A DNA stretch of 64,000 nt from an uncultured Opitutales bacterium (GTDB lineage: Bacteria > Verrucomicrobiota > Verrucomicrobiia > Opitutales > Intestinicryptomonadaceae), in the NCBI GenBank assembly GCA_900547395.1, contig URGP01000008.1:1-64000 (forward strand), given 5' to 3'. Made by a program: the position numbers and the translations under genes. Position 1 is the first letter of the stretch. Each line of letters starts with the position of its first letter. Below are positions 44,146 through 52,696 of this stretch, one piece after another. The notes beneath the pieces are model-generated. The model was not told where the DNA came from. It saw only the letters and a program-made list of their open reading frames with translations, and searched no databases.

Positions 44146-45102
44146 TTAGAAACCTTTGATTTTGAAAAGCGAAGTGACCGACATATTGTTGTGCACCCTC
44201 AAAATGGCTTCCGCCAAAAGCGGGGCTACCGACAAAACGGTTATCGGATAATCCGCGTACTTGGGGCTCGGAGGAGTGGAGTCTGTTACAATTAACTCGT
44301 CCAAAAGCCCGTCTGAAAGGCGTTCGTAAGCCTTGTCCGTCAAAACGGCGTGCGATACCGCAGCTCTCACTGACTTCGGGTTTCTTTCGCGCAAAAGTTT
44401 TGCCGCCGCAACGAGCGTGCCTGCGGTTTCCGTCATGTCGTCAACAAGCAGAATGTCCTTGCCTTCAACTTCCCCAACGAGGTTGGAAGCTTCGACATGT
44501 TCCGCGCTAACCCTGCGTTTTGCGATGAAGCCGAGGGGGCATTCAAACAGCTTTGAAAAGCTCTGCGCGCGCTTTAAGCCGCCGACATCGGGGGAAAACA
44601 CGGTGAGGTTTGAAATGTCCATGTTCTTCTTCAAATAGTCGTAAATAACGGGCGAAGAATAGAGATGGTCGCAGGGTATGTCGAAAAATCCGGGTATTTG
44701 CTGGGCGTGCAGGTCGAGAGTTAAAATTCTGTCTATTTTTGCCGCGACCAACAGATTAGACACAAGCTTTGAGGTAATTGGGACACCCGGCTTATCCTTG
44801 CGGTCTTGGCGGGCATAGCCGAAGAAGGGGACAACTGCCGTGATGCGCGATGCTGATGCGCGGCGGGCGGCGTCAATCATTATCAAAAGCTCCATCAAAT
44901 TGTCGTTTGTGGGGCGGCAGGTCGGCTGAATGATAAAAACGTCGTCGCCTCTGATATGGTCGAGAATTTGAACGTAAGTTTCGCTGTCGGGGAAAGTTTC
45001 AGTCACGACAGAGCCGAGCGGCGCAGAGAGATGCGCGCATATTTTCTTCGCCAAATCAGGGTTTGCACGCCCTGAAAATATTTTCAAGTTGTCTATTTTC
45101 AT
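44146..45102 (-). CDS. prs: Ribose-phosphate pyrophosphokinase
   Basis: The 318-residue protein makes PRPP from ribose-5-phosphate and ATP for purine, pyrimidine, histidine and NAD synthesis. Family motifs are KIFSGRANPDLA, TCRPTNDNLMELL, FFGYARQDRKDKPG, the DLHAQQIPGFFDIPCDHL segment, and the PRPP loop LLVDDMTETAGTL. It leads the prs-argS-adenosyltransferase-yfcH run, with a 221-bp spacer to the divergent GH2 gene that shows no clear regulatory site. Confidence 0.97.
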   Translation of the reverse strand: MKIDNLKIFSGRANPDLAKKICAHLSAPLGSVVTETFPDSETYVQILDHIRGDDVFIIQPTCRPTNDNLMELLIMIDAARRASASRITAVVPFFGYARQDRKDKPGVPITSKLVSNLLVAAKIDRILTLDLHAQQIPGFFDIPCDHLYSSPVIYDYLKKNMDISNLTVFSPDVGGLKRAQSFSKLFECPLGFIAKRRVSAEHVEASNLVGEVEGKDILLVDDMTETAGTLVAAAKLLRERNPKSVRAAVSHAVLTDKAYERLSDGLLDELIVTDSTPPSPKYADYPITVLSVAPLLAEAILRVHNNMSVTSLFKIKGF

Positions 45103-45323
45103 ACGGAAAAAATTCCTTTATTCTTATTTTTTTCAATTTATTTGCTTTGCGTTTTCGGTCAAGTTTAAAAACCGACAAATGAGAGCCGTTTGCTTTTGCG
45201 TCCGATTTTATGGGTCGGTATTTTTGGATTTACAAGGCGCGGTTTTTAGGCTAAGTGTTTTTTTTGATTTTAATAAAAGTTTTTGCTTGAATTAAATATC
45301 CACATTTTTAACTTCTCAATCGT

Positions 45324-48300
45324 ATGAAAAAAATATCTCTTCTATTGTTCGGGGGGGCATTGGTTTCGGGGTTTTTATTTGCCGACAACCTTGCCTACAA
45401 AAATGATTTTTCAAAATCCGCTTCAAAACTTGAAACGGTTGGCAGAGGGGAAACCAAGATTGCAAACGGCGTTTTGGTTTCAAAAGACAATTACGCATGC
45501 TTTGGCGGCAAGGATCTTAAAAATTACTCGTTTTCTTTCAAGGCGCGCGCGCCGAAAGATGCCGAGCAAGTGCAAATCTGGGCGGGTTTTAGAAACAATA
45601 ACCGCTTTGACCGCTACGTCGTGGGCATCAAGGGCGGACTCCTCGACCAAATTTATTTGATGCGCCTCGGGTACATGGGCACCGACGAGTTTTTGGCGAC
45701 GCGCCCCTTGCGTTTCCATCCCGAAGTAGGGCAGTGGTACAAAATGAGAGTCGATGTTTGCGGCAAGCGCATACGCGTATTTTTGGGCGACGAAACTCTC
45801 CCGAGAATTGACGTTATCGACAATAACTCCGACCTTGCTCCGAGCGGCGGTGTGACTTTGGGCGGCAGCTGGATTTCAACCGAATTTGACGATCTTGAAA
45901 TCAAGCCTTTGCCTGATGACGCATTCAAGGGAATAAAGCCAAAGACTGAATTTGTGCAAAAATTGACGGATTCCCAAAAGGAAGAAAAGCGCAAGCAGGA
46001 ACGCGCAAAGTACGCGGGCAAGAAATTGGACGACGTTTCAAAACCTCGCACGGAAATTTCGCTTGACGGAGACTGGCTCTTTATGCCCGAATACCAGTTA
46101 AACGACAAGACCAAGGCGGTTTCGACTTCCGTTGACGACAACAACTGGCATGTCATGCAGGTTCCGAGCTTTTGGAATCCCATCCGCATTTGGCTTCACG
46201 GCGAAACAATGAAAGCGGCGAACGGGCACGAAGCGAAGGGCGTTTCCGATAAATATTACCAGTCTGAAACCGACCGCTGCGAAAATTACACTTTCGACTA
46301 TAAGAAGACAGGGGCGGCATGGTATCGCCAGTGGGTGGAGCTTCCGAGGGAAATCGAAGGCAAGCATTTGGAGCTTCACTTTGACGCGGTGTCCAAAACT
46401 GCCGAAGTTTACATAAACGGCGAATTGGCTGGTTCGCACATAGGCATGTTCGGCGATTTCAACGTTGACGCAACGGGCAAATTGAAAGCCGGAAGAAATT
46501 TGATTGTTGTAAAAGTTATCCGCGACATTCAGGGCGCGGCGGCGCAGACGAGCGACGCCATGGAAAATTACTATTCCTCTGTCCGCAAAGATGTCGGCGA
46601 CAACAAGGACGACAAGCAGGCGAACAAGGAAGTCGTAACCGACATTCCGCACTGCTTCTACGGCGACAATCCCGCGGGAATTTGGCAACCCGTAAAGCTT
46701 GTAATTACCGACCCTGTCAGAATTGAAGACGTCTTTATAAAGCCTTCGCTTGACGGGGCGTCTTTCGAGCTTACCGCAAAGAACAATTCAAGCAAAAAAT
46801 CCACGTTCGACATTTTTGCCAACATTGCCGATAAATCCGACGGCAAATCCATTTTTTCCGCTCCCGTATTGAAAGGGCAGACCTTGAAAGCGGGCGAAGA
46901 AAAGACATTCACTTTTGATGTCAAAAACTTAAAGCCGAAACTTTGGGAGCCGACAACTCCGAATTTGTACGACTTCAAGTTCGCTTTGTCGTCAGGCAAA
47001 AATGTTTTGGATTCTTTAAACATTGTTTCGGGCTTCCGCACCTTTGAGGCGCGCAAGGACGGCTTCCTTTATCTGAACGGGCGCAAATTCTGGCTGCGCG
47101 GCGGCAACCACATTCCGTTTGCCCTTCGCCCGAATGACGAAAAGCTTGCGGATAAATTTATGTCTTTGATGAAAGATGGCAATGTGCAGATTACCCGCAC
47201 GCACACAACGCCTTGGAACGAGCTCTGGGTTTCCGCCGCCGACAGAAACGGCATAGGAATCAGCTTTGAGGGAACTTGGTCGTGGCTTATGATTCACTCA
47301 ACTCCCATTCCAAATGACGCCGTAATGAATTTGTGGCGCACTGAATGGCTGCAAGTAATCAAAAAGTATCGTAACCACCCATCAGTACTCTTCTGGACGA
47401 CGAATAACGAAATGAAGTTTTACGACCTCGACGCCGACTTGGAAAGAGCGAAGAAGAAGTTTACCATCATTTCCGACGTAACGAAAGAAACCCGTAAAAT
47501 CGACCCGACACGCCCGATATGCTTCGACTCCAACTATATGCATAAAAACGGTTTGCGCAGGTTCGGTGCGGATTTTATGAGCACTGTTGACGATGGCGAC
47601 ATAGACGACAACCACGCATACTACAACTGGTATGACCACACGGTTTTCAAGTTCTTCAACGGCGAATTCCAAAAGTCGTTCAAGACGGAAGGCAGACCTT
47701 TGATTTCTCAGGAAATGTCAACGGGCTATCCCAACAACGAAACGGGGCATCCTACGCGCTCATACCAGCTGATTCACCAAAACCCGTTCACCTTGATTGG
47801 CTACAAGGCGTACGACTTTGCAAATCCCGATTATTTCTTGAATACGCAGGCATTCACGACGGGCGAACTTGCGGAAACTTTGCGCAGGACAAACGAAAAG
47901 GCTTCGGGCATTATGCACTTTGCGTACATGACATGGTTCAGGCAGTGCTATGACGCGGAAAACATCGAGCCTTATCCCACTTACTTTGCCATGAAACGCG
48001 CAATGCAGCCCGTATTGGTCAGCGCGGAGCTTTGGGGCAGAAACGTTTATTCGGGCGAAAAGCTCCATACTCGAATCTATGTCGTAAACGACAACGAAGA
48101 GGGCAGAGCGTTGAAGCCGACAGTATTGAACTGGTCGATTGATGTTGCGGGCAAGTCTTTGGCAAGCGGAACTGCCAACTTCCCCGAAATCGAATATTAC
48201 GGTCGCAAATACATCGAACCCGAAATTAAAATTCCCGACGTTAAAGGCAAGGTTGCCGCCAAGTTGAAGCTTTCGCTTTCGGAAGGCGGAAAGGTGATTT

Positions 48301-49004
48301 CACAGAATTGGTACGATTTAAACATTGCCAAAAAGCAGTGGAGCGCAAATTCCTTCAAGGCAAAACGCGACATAGTGCTTTTGGACGGAAATGACGCAAA
48401 ATCCCAACTGGACTTCTTGGGCGTGAAATATCGCAAGGCAAACAATGTCGCAGACTTGCTTAAATCCAAAAATTCGAGCGTTTTGGTGATTTCGGGCAAC
48501 GTCGATATTTCCGATGAAGACGCGAAAGCCCTGCGCTCATTCCAGCAAAAGGGAGGCAGAATTTTGTTTCTAAACAGCAAGGAAGCGGCAAAGAAAACCT
48601 ATCCCGAATACATCACAAGCTGGATTATCCCGACCGAGGGCGATATTGTCGTAATGGAGCGAGAAGACGATCCCGTATTTAACGGCATTGGCGAAATGCA
48701 GCTTCGCTACTTCAACAACAACAAGCGCGAAATCCCGAAAGCTTGCAGCGCGACATTGAAAATCGTGCGCAACGAAAACGTAAAAGAGCTTGCCGGTCAG
48801 ATGAAAATCCACGCCTACATCGACGGAGGAAAGCCTGAAGACCGCATAAAGAAAATAGAATCCATGCGCGGTTTCCCGCTCATTCAGATAAATGACGGCA
48901 AAGGCAAGGCGCTGGTTTCTGAAATGTGCACCGACAAAGCGTTGACAGACCCAATCGCGGGGCGTCTGCTTTCAAATATGCTTAAAGTTTTGGCGGCTGA
49001 ATAA
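45324..49004 (+). CDS. Large GH2 family glycosidase with N-terminal lectin-like and C-terminal amidotransferase-like domains
   Basis: The 1226-residue protein has a signal peptide (MKKISLLLFGGALVSGFLFA). It contains a concanavalin-like domain (about 22-195, with FSFKARAPKDAEQVQIWAGF), then GH2 sugar-binding (about 235-400), immunoglobulin-like (about 455-570) and TIM-barrel domains (about 575-900). Glu696 in FWTTNNEMKF is the likely acid/base and Glu797 in ISQEMSTG the likely nucleophile. The last 200 residues read as a flavodoxin-like, glutamine-amidotransferase-type fold (DIVLLDGNDAKSQLDFLG, SVLVISGNVDIS) without an obvious catalytic triad. GH2 members of this kind are beta-galactosidases, beta-glucuronidases or similar; substrate is open. 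It is monocistronic with its own terminator. Confidence 0.9.
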   Translation: MKKISLLLFGGALVSGFLFADNLAYKNDFSKSASKLETVGRGETKIANGVLVSKDNYACFGGKDLKNYSFSFKARAPKDAEQVQIWAGFRNNNRFDRYVVGIKGGLLDQIYLMRLGYMGTDEFLATRPLRFHPEVGQWYKMRVDVCGKRIRVFLGDETLPRIDVIDNNSDLAPSGGVTLGGSWISTEFDDLEIKPLPDDAFKGIKPKTEFVQKLTDSQKEEKRKQERAKYAGKKLDDVSKPRTEISLDGDWLFMPEYQLNDKTKAVSTSVDDNNWHVMQVPSFWNPIRIWLHGETMKAANGHEAKGVSDKYYQSETDRCENYTFDYKKTGAAWYRQWVELPREIEGKHLELHFDAVSKTAEVYINGELAGSHIGMFGDFNVDATGKLKAGRNLIVVKVIRDIQGAAAQTSDAMENYYSSVRKDVGDNKDDKQANKEVVTDIPHCFYGDNPAGIWQPVKLVITDPVRIEDVFIKPSLDGASFELTAKNNSSKKSTFDIFANIADKSDGKSIFSAPVLKGQTLKAGEEKTFTFDVKNLKPKLWEPTTPNLYDFKFALSSGKNVLDSLNIVSGFRTFEARKDGFLYLNGRKFWLRGGNHIPFALRPNDEKLADKFMSLMKDGNVQITRTHTTPWNELWVSAADRNGIGISFEGTWSWLMIHSTPIPNDAVMNLWRTEWLQVIKKYRNHPSVLFWTTNNEMKFYDLDADLERAKKKFTIISDVTKETRKIDPTRPICFDSNYMHKNGLRRFGADFMSTVDDGDIDDNHAYYNWYDHTVFKFFNGEFQKSFKTEGRPLISQEMSTGYPNNETGHPTRSYQLIHQNPFTLIGYKAYDFANPDYFLNTQAFTTGELAETLRRTNEKASGIMHFAYMTWFRQCYDAENIEPYPTYFAMKRAMQPVLVSAELWGRNVYSGEKLHTRIYVVNDNEEGRALKPTVLNWSIDVAGKSLASGTANFPEIEYYGRKYIEPEIKIPDVKGKVAAKLKLSLSEGGKVISQNWYDLNIAKKQWSANSFKAKRDIVLLDGNDAKSQLDFLGVKYRKANNVADLLKSKNSSVLVISGNVDISDEDAKALRSFQQKGGRILFLNSKEAAKKTYPEYITSWIIPTEGDIVVMEREDDPVFNGIGEMQLRYFNNNKREIPKACSATLKIVRNENVKELAGQMKIHAYIDGGKPEDRIKKIESMRGFPLIQINDGKGKALVSEMCTDKALTDPIAGRLLSNMLKVLAAE

Positions 49005-49037
49005 TCTGCCTTAAAACGAGCTTCACATAAAACTTTC

Positions 49038-49070
49038 ACGGGAGATTGCACTTGCAGTCTCCCGTTTTTT
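49038..49070 (+). terminator. Rho-independent terminator of the large GH2 gene
   Basis: ACGGGAGA pairs with TCTCCCGT, extended by wobble pairs, and is followed by TTTTTT. It lies 34 bp after the stop codon. Confidence 0.8.
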
Positions 49071-49143
49071 ATAAAATTAGTAGCATAATCAACTCCGCCG
49101 AATGCCTTATCCCCATAATTTTTATAAACAGGCAGTTTCCCAT

Positions 49144-49176
49144 AAAAAAGTTGCAGAAACGGAAGCCCTGCAACTT
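49144..49176 (-). terminator. Rho-independent terminator of the thioredoxin gene
   Basis: On the minus strand AAGTTGCAG pairs with CTGCAACTT around an 11-nt loop and is followed by a run of U. It ends the transcript of the gene at 49240-49563. Confidence 0.75.
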
Positions 49177-49239
49177 TCACTATGGCATATTAAATTGTTT
49201 GGCTTTATAGTTGTTAATTTTGAATGAACAAAAAAGTTT

Positions 49240-49563
49240 TTAAGAATTGTAAAGTGTTTCAACTTCCGAACGAAGGGCGTCTTTTGTGGAGACGTTCGGC
49301 ACTTTCTTTACCTGCTTCCCGTCCTTGAAATATAGCAGGGTGGGGTACAAATCAACACCCAAACTTTCTATGTAATCTTGGTTTTCATCGGCATCTATCT
49401 TGCAAAATTTCACTTTGCCTTGAAATTCACTTGCGACGCTTTCCAATGTCGGAGCAAACATTTTGCAATATCCGCACCAGGTCGCAAACGCTTCCAATAC
49501 CACGAATTTATTTTCAGACAACACTTGTTCAAAATTTTGTGAATTTACTTTTTCAATACTCAT
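49240..49563 (-). CDS. Thioredoxin with WCGYC active site
   Basis: The 107-residue protein is a full-length thioredoxin without a signal peptide. The active site reads Trp29-Cys30-Gly-Tyr-Cys33 instead of the usual WCGPC, and the cis-proline is Pro74 in LYPTLLYF. Tyr in place of Pro between the cysteines is expected to make it more oxidising than classical TrxA. It may be a cytoplasmic reductant or a specialised member. It lies 68 bp downstream of the alpha/beta hydrolase gene and could be its own unit or a read-through tail of that operon, ending at 49144-49176. Confidence 0.92.
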   Translation of the reverse strand: MSIEKVNSQNFEQVLSENKFVVLEAFATWCGYCKMFAPTLESVASEFQGKVKFCKIDADENQDYIESLGVDLYPTLLYFKDGKQVKKVPNVSTKDALRSEVETLYNS

Positions 49564-49631
49564 AATTTTTTTATCGGATTAACTTCTTTAAAATTACAAA
49601 AAAAATCCGCATTGTCTGCGGATTTTTAAGA

Positions 49632-50429
49632 TTAGATTTTGTCGTACGCCGATTTTATGAAATCCACAATCAGCGCGGGATTTTGCAAGCCGTGCGGATG
49701 GTGTTTACCGTCGGGTTTCTCAACATATTTTATCGAGCCTTTCGCTTTTTTGAAAGCTTCGACGTACGGCTTTGCGTTTGTGGCGTTCGGCACTGTTTCG
49801 TCCAAAAGCCCCGCAATGAAAAGCACTGGGACTTTGCTTTTTGCAAGTTTTTTATAGTTGTGAACAGGGCTTCCCTTGAAGTTTTGCATATTCTCCAAGC
49901 TCCATTCCTTGCGTATTTCCTCTATGAAATTCGGGGATATTGTCATTACGTCGCAAACGGGATTGTCAACATAGACGCAGGCGAGTTTTTGCGGCGAACG
50001 GTTTGCCCACATCAAGCTTGAAAGCCCGCCTCTGCTCAATCCTTCGAGAGTTGCTTTTTTTGACAAACCGTATTTTTTTGTGCATACATCATACATTTTG
50101 TCCAAAATTTTCATGGCTTCTTCGCTTGCGCCCGTGTACGACATATCAACGAATGCAACATAAAAGCCCTGCTTCAAAAGTTCGTGGTCGGCATTTGCAA
50201 ACGCTCCCCACCATGCAGGGCGCAATACCCACGCCTTGTCTTTGCGCGGAGTTTCAGGTTCAACGATGAATGCCGCGCAATTTCCCACTTTAAAATTTGT
50301 CTTTTTAAAGCCGTTCCACTGCGCGGAATTTGCGGTGGCTTCGTCTATCGATGGGCGCACTTGCATATCCGCAAATGAGGAAATTGCGGGAAGCAGAGCC
50401 AAAAAAAGTATTTTTTTTAATAGATTCAT
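49632..50429 (-). CDS. Secreted alpha/beta hydrolase
   Basis: The 265-residue protein has a signal peptide (cleavage near SSFA-DMQ). The esterase/peptidase catalytic triad is Ser132 in LEGLSRGGLSS, Asp210 in IAGLLDETVP and His246 in HHPHGLQN. The compact fold without a lid, and the PAWWGAFANAD segment, suggest a carbohydrate esterase or other small-substrate hydrolase; family not pinned down. Its ATG overlaps the stop of the exported RpiB-like gene by 4 bp (50426-50429), so the two are made together and both exported. Confidence 0.88.
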   Translation of the reverse strand: MNLLKKILFLALLPAISSFADMQVRPSIDEATANSAQWNGFKKTNFKVGNCAAFIVEPETPRKDKAWVLRPAWWGAFANADHELLKQGFYVAFVDMSYTGASEEAMKILDKMYDVCTKKYGLSKKATLEGLSRGGLSSLMWANRSPQKLACVYVDNPVCDVMTISPNFIEEIRKEWSLENMQNFKGSPVHNYKKLAKSKVPVLFIAGLLDETVPNATNAKPYVEAFKKAKGSIKYVEKPDGKHHPHGLQNPALIVDFIKSAYDKI

Positions 50430-50998
50430 TTCTTTGAAGATTTAACGTTTATTTCGGCAATTTCCTTTGCAAGTTCCACAACTTTGCCGTAAGACTTGCT
50501 TAGAAAATCGTTGTCTTTCGCAAAGTCTGTTGAAATAAACGCAAGAGCCATTTCTTTTGCCTTTTCGGGATTTACGATTTTTCCGCCCATTGCAAGAACA
50601 TTTGCGTTGTTTACCACGCGCGAAAGTCGGGCGGTTTCAACGCTTTCGCAGAGGGCGCAAAATACGCCGCTGAATTTGTTGGCAACCAAATTCACCCCCA
50701 TGCCCGTGCCGCAAAATACAAATCCGAAATCGTAGTCGTTTTCGGACATTTCCTTTCCCAAATTGAAACCAACGTCAAAATAGTTTTGGCGTTCTTCCCC
50801 CGTCAAATCTTTCACTTTAAAACCTTGTTGGAGCAGGAGTTCCTTTACGGCATTTTTAAGCGCAAGCCCGCTTGGGTCTGACGCCAAAACGGCGGTTCTG
50901 GGGCGTGGTGCAGCCATTGCAAATGCAGATTGTGCCTGTATTGCAATTAGCGTTATTGATAAAAACAGGGAGAAAATAACGGTTTTTAGCTTTTTCAT
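50426..50998 (-). CDS. Exported RpiB/LacAB-like isomerase homologue
   Basis: The 190-residue protein has a clear signal peptide (MKKLKTVIFSLFLSITLIAI, cleavage near AFA) before an RpiB-fold. Cys96 in VFCGTGMGVNLVANK matches the catalytic Cys of RpiB, and the VETARLSRVVNNANVLAMGG stretch matches the RpiB C-terminal motif. Two histidines of sugar-phosphate isomerases are gone: the early GxDHAG motif reads ASDPSG (Pro for His) and the R-x-H-N motif reads RVVN (Val129 for His). RpiB normally acts on ribose-5-phosphate in the cytoplasm, where phosphate esters occur; this one should be periplasmic. It is coupled to a secreted hydrolase, so an unphosphorylated or oxidised sugar may be the substrate (inference). 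Confidence 0.85.
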   Translation of the reverse strand: MKKLKTVIFSLFLSITLIAIQAQSAFAMAAPRPRTAVLASDPSGLALKNAVKELLLQQGFKVKDLTGEERQNYFDVGFNLGKEMSENDYDFGFVFCGTGMGVNLVANKFSGVFCALCESVETARLSRVVNNANVLAMGGKIVNPEKAKEMALAFISTDFAKDNDFLSKSYGKVVELAKEIAEINVKSSKK

Positions 50999-51072
50999 AA
51001 TGTCTTTTTATTGTTAAAATTCTTTTTTTCAAAATATAAAAAAATCGTTTCGGTACAAGATTTTTATGGCGC

Positions 51073-51100
51073 AAAAAAAAGCCCTCCGAAACGAAGGGCT
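51073..51100 (-). terminator. Rho-independent terminator of the first PEP-CTERM gene
   Basis: On the minus strand GCCCTTCG pairs with CGGAGGGC (one mismatch) and is followed by eight U. It lies 24 bp after the stop codon of the gene at 51124-52596. Confidence 0.8.
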
Positions 51101-51123
51101 TAAAATTCTTGTTATATCAAGAC

Positions 51124-52596
51124 TTACTTTCTTCTGCGATATGCCGCAAGCGCAAGTGCAATCGCGCCGAAAATTGCCGCGTATGCCGATGGCTCGGGAA
51201 CATAATTATACGTTATGCCGAATGTTTTTCCGCCGTCTGTCGTAAAGAAAGAGTAGGTGTCGTTGTCGTTTGCCTTGATTATTTTTACAAGATCTTCGTT
51301 GCCGATTTCGGCCTCATTCAAATAATTTTGCATAATGCTGGCTTCTCTTCCGTTCCAGTTGTTTGTGGAGGAAATGACATTGAAAGTGTAAGTTCCTTCG
51401 CCTTCCGCCGGGGCAAAGTTAGTGAAATCAAGCTCTAAGGCGTAGCCCGTTTGAGATATGGAATCATTATATTCTATCCAGGCCGCTTTAAATGTAGAGA
51501 TGCCGTTTTGGTCGGCGACAAATTTAATTGTGCCTCCCGTTCCGATGCTGTCAGCTTGTTCGGTAAGACCGAGGCACTTTACCATGTAAGATTGTCCGTC
51601 GGCAGGTTTTATGTTAGAGCCGTGAAGCTCGATTGTGGAATCATTGCCGTACATTATCAAAGTATGGCTTGGCGCGTTAAGTTTTGCAGTATCCTTTAAT
51701 ATAAGATGCCCTGAGGTAGTATTGGTGGAACTGCTGTTGTCCGCAGTTCCGACAAGCAGGTTTTGCGTGAAATTCAAAGTTGCGTTTTCGCTGACTGTTA
51801 CTATTGCCGCATTGGAAATGAAAGAGTAACTTTTCAAATTCATTACAGAATTACCCTTTAAATTGACTTTGGCAACGGTATTGGTTTTCGTGTCACCAAA
51901 ATAAGCCTTGTTTGACGCATTGAAGACTGCGTCACCATAAACATTTAATTCCGCATTTTTATAGAGATAAATAGTGGAAGCGTTTACGGTGGAATTTTCA
52001 AAGACATTCAAAGTGGATTTTGCCGACGCCGATTCCGCCCAGACTCTCGAATTGCCGATTTTCACGCCATTGTTGTTGCCTGTCGTAATTACGGAATTGC
52101 CGTAGAAATTGGCAGTTATGTCTATTTGGTTTGCTTCTTCACCAATCAAAACGCCCCAATTTTTGTCGGTAAGTTTCGCATTTTCGCAAACATTTATGAT
52201 TGACTGCGTTTCATGTATATAGCGATGGTCTTGTCCGTCGCCCGAATTAAATGCAGATGTCGTTTGAAAATTTGCCGTTCCGCCTATCGTGAGGGTTCCA
52301 GCGCGAACCATTGAAACCGAGGTCGAAAATGTCCCTCCCGAAACAATCACATTTCCGGTAAACAAATCCAGACGCCCGACTGAAACATCGGAATTGGAAT
52401 AGGTATTGGATTCGAGCTTGTCGATTTTGGCGGTATCGGAACTTGTCGGAACATTTCCGCCTGTCCAAGTAGTACCGTCAGTCCAGTCTCCGTCAGGAGC
52501 GTCTTCGGTGGGGGCGCGCCATATGTCTGCTGCAAAAAGCCCTGTTGAGACGCCTGTAAATATTAAAGAGGCATAAAATAAAGTTTTTAATTTCAT
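51124..52596 (-). CDS. Secreted beta-helix protein with PEP-CTERM sorting tail
   Basis: The 490-residue protein is read from the ATG at 52596 (signal MKLKTLFYASLIFTG). An in-frame ATG 24 codons upstream would put polar sequence before the signal. The body is made of short Gly/Asn/Thr-rich beta-strand repeats (TLNVFENSTVNASTIYL, VNLKGNSVMNLKS), as in right-handed beta-helix or autotransporter-passenger-like surface proteins. The C-terminus is VPEPSAYAAIFGAIALALAA followed by YRRRK, a PEP-CTERM signal for exosortase-type anchoring. The tail is nearly identical, also in DNA, to that at the end of 55258-56805. Function is probably surface coat or adhesion. Confidence 0.88.
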   Translation of the reverse strand: MKLKTLFYASLIFTGVSTGLFAADIWRAPTEDAPDGDWTDGTTWTGGNVPTSSDTAKIDKLESNTYSNSDVSVGRLDLFTGNVIVSGGTFSTSVSMVRAGTLTIGGTANFQTTSAFNSGDGQDHRYIHETQSIINVCENAKLTDKNWGVLIGEEANQIDITANFYGNSVITTGNNNGVKIGNSRVWAESASAKSTLNVFENSTVNASTIYLYKNAELNVYGDAVFNASNKAYFGDTKTNTVAKVNLKGNSVMNLKSYSFISNAAIVTVSENATLNFTQNLLVGTADNSSSTNTTSGHLILKDTAKLNAPSHTLIMYGNDSTIELHGSNIKPADGQSYMVKCLGLTEQADSIGTGGTIKFVADQNGISTFKAAWIEYNDSISQTGYALELDFTNFAPAEGEGTYTFNVISSTNNWNGREASIMQNYLNEAEIGNEDLVKIIKANDNDTYSFFTTDGGKTFGITYNYVPEPSAYAAIFGAIALALAAYRRRK

Positions 52597-52696
52597 AAAT
52601 TTATTTTTTAATGAAAAAACGCAACTCGTCAACCAATAAAAATATTTATTTGATTTTGCTTGCGACAAATCGGTTATTTTTTATTTTCAAATTTTT

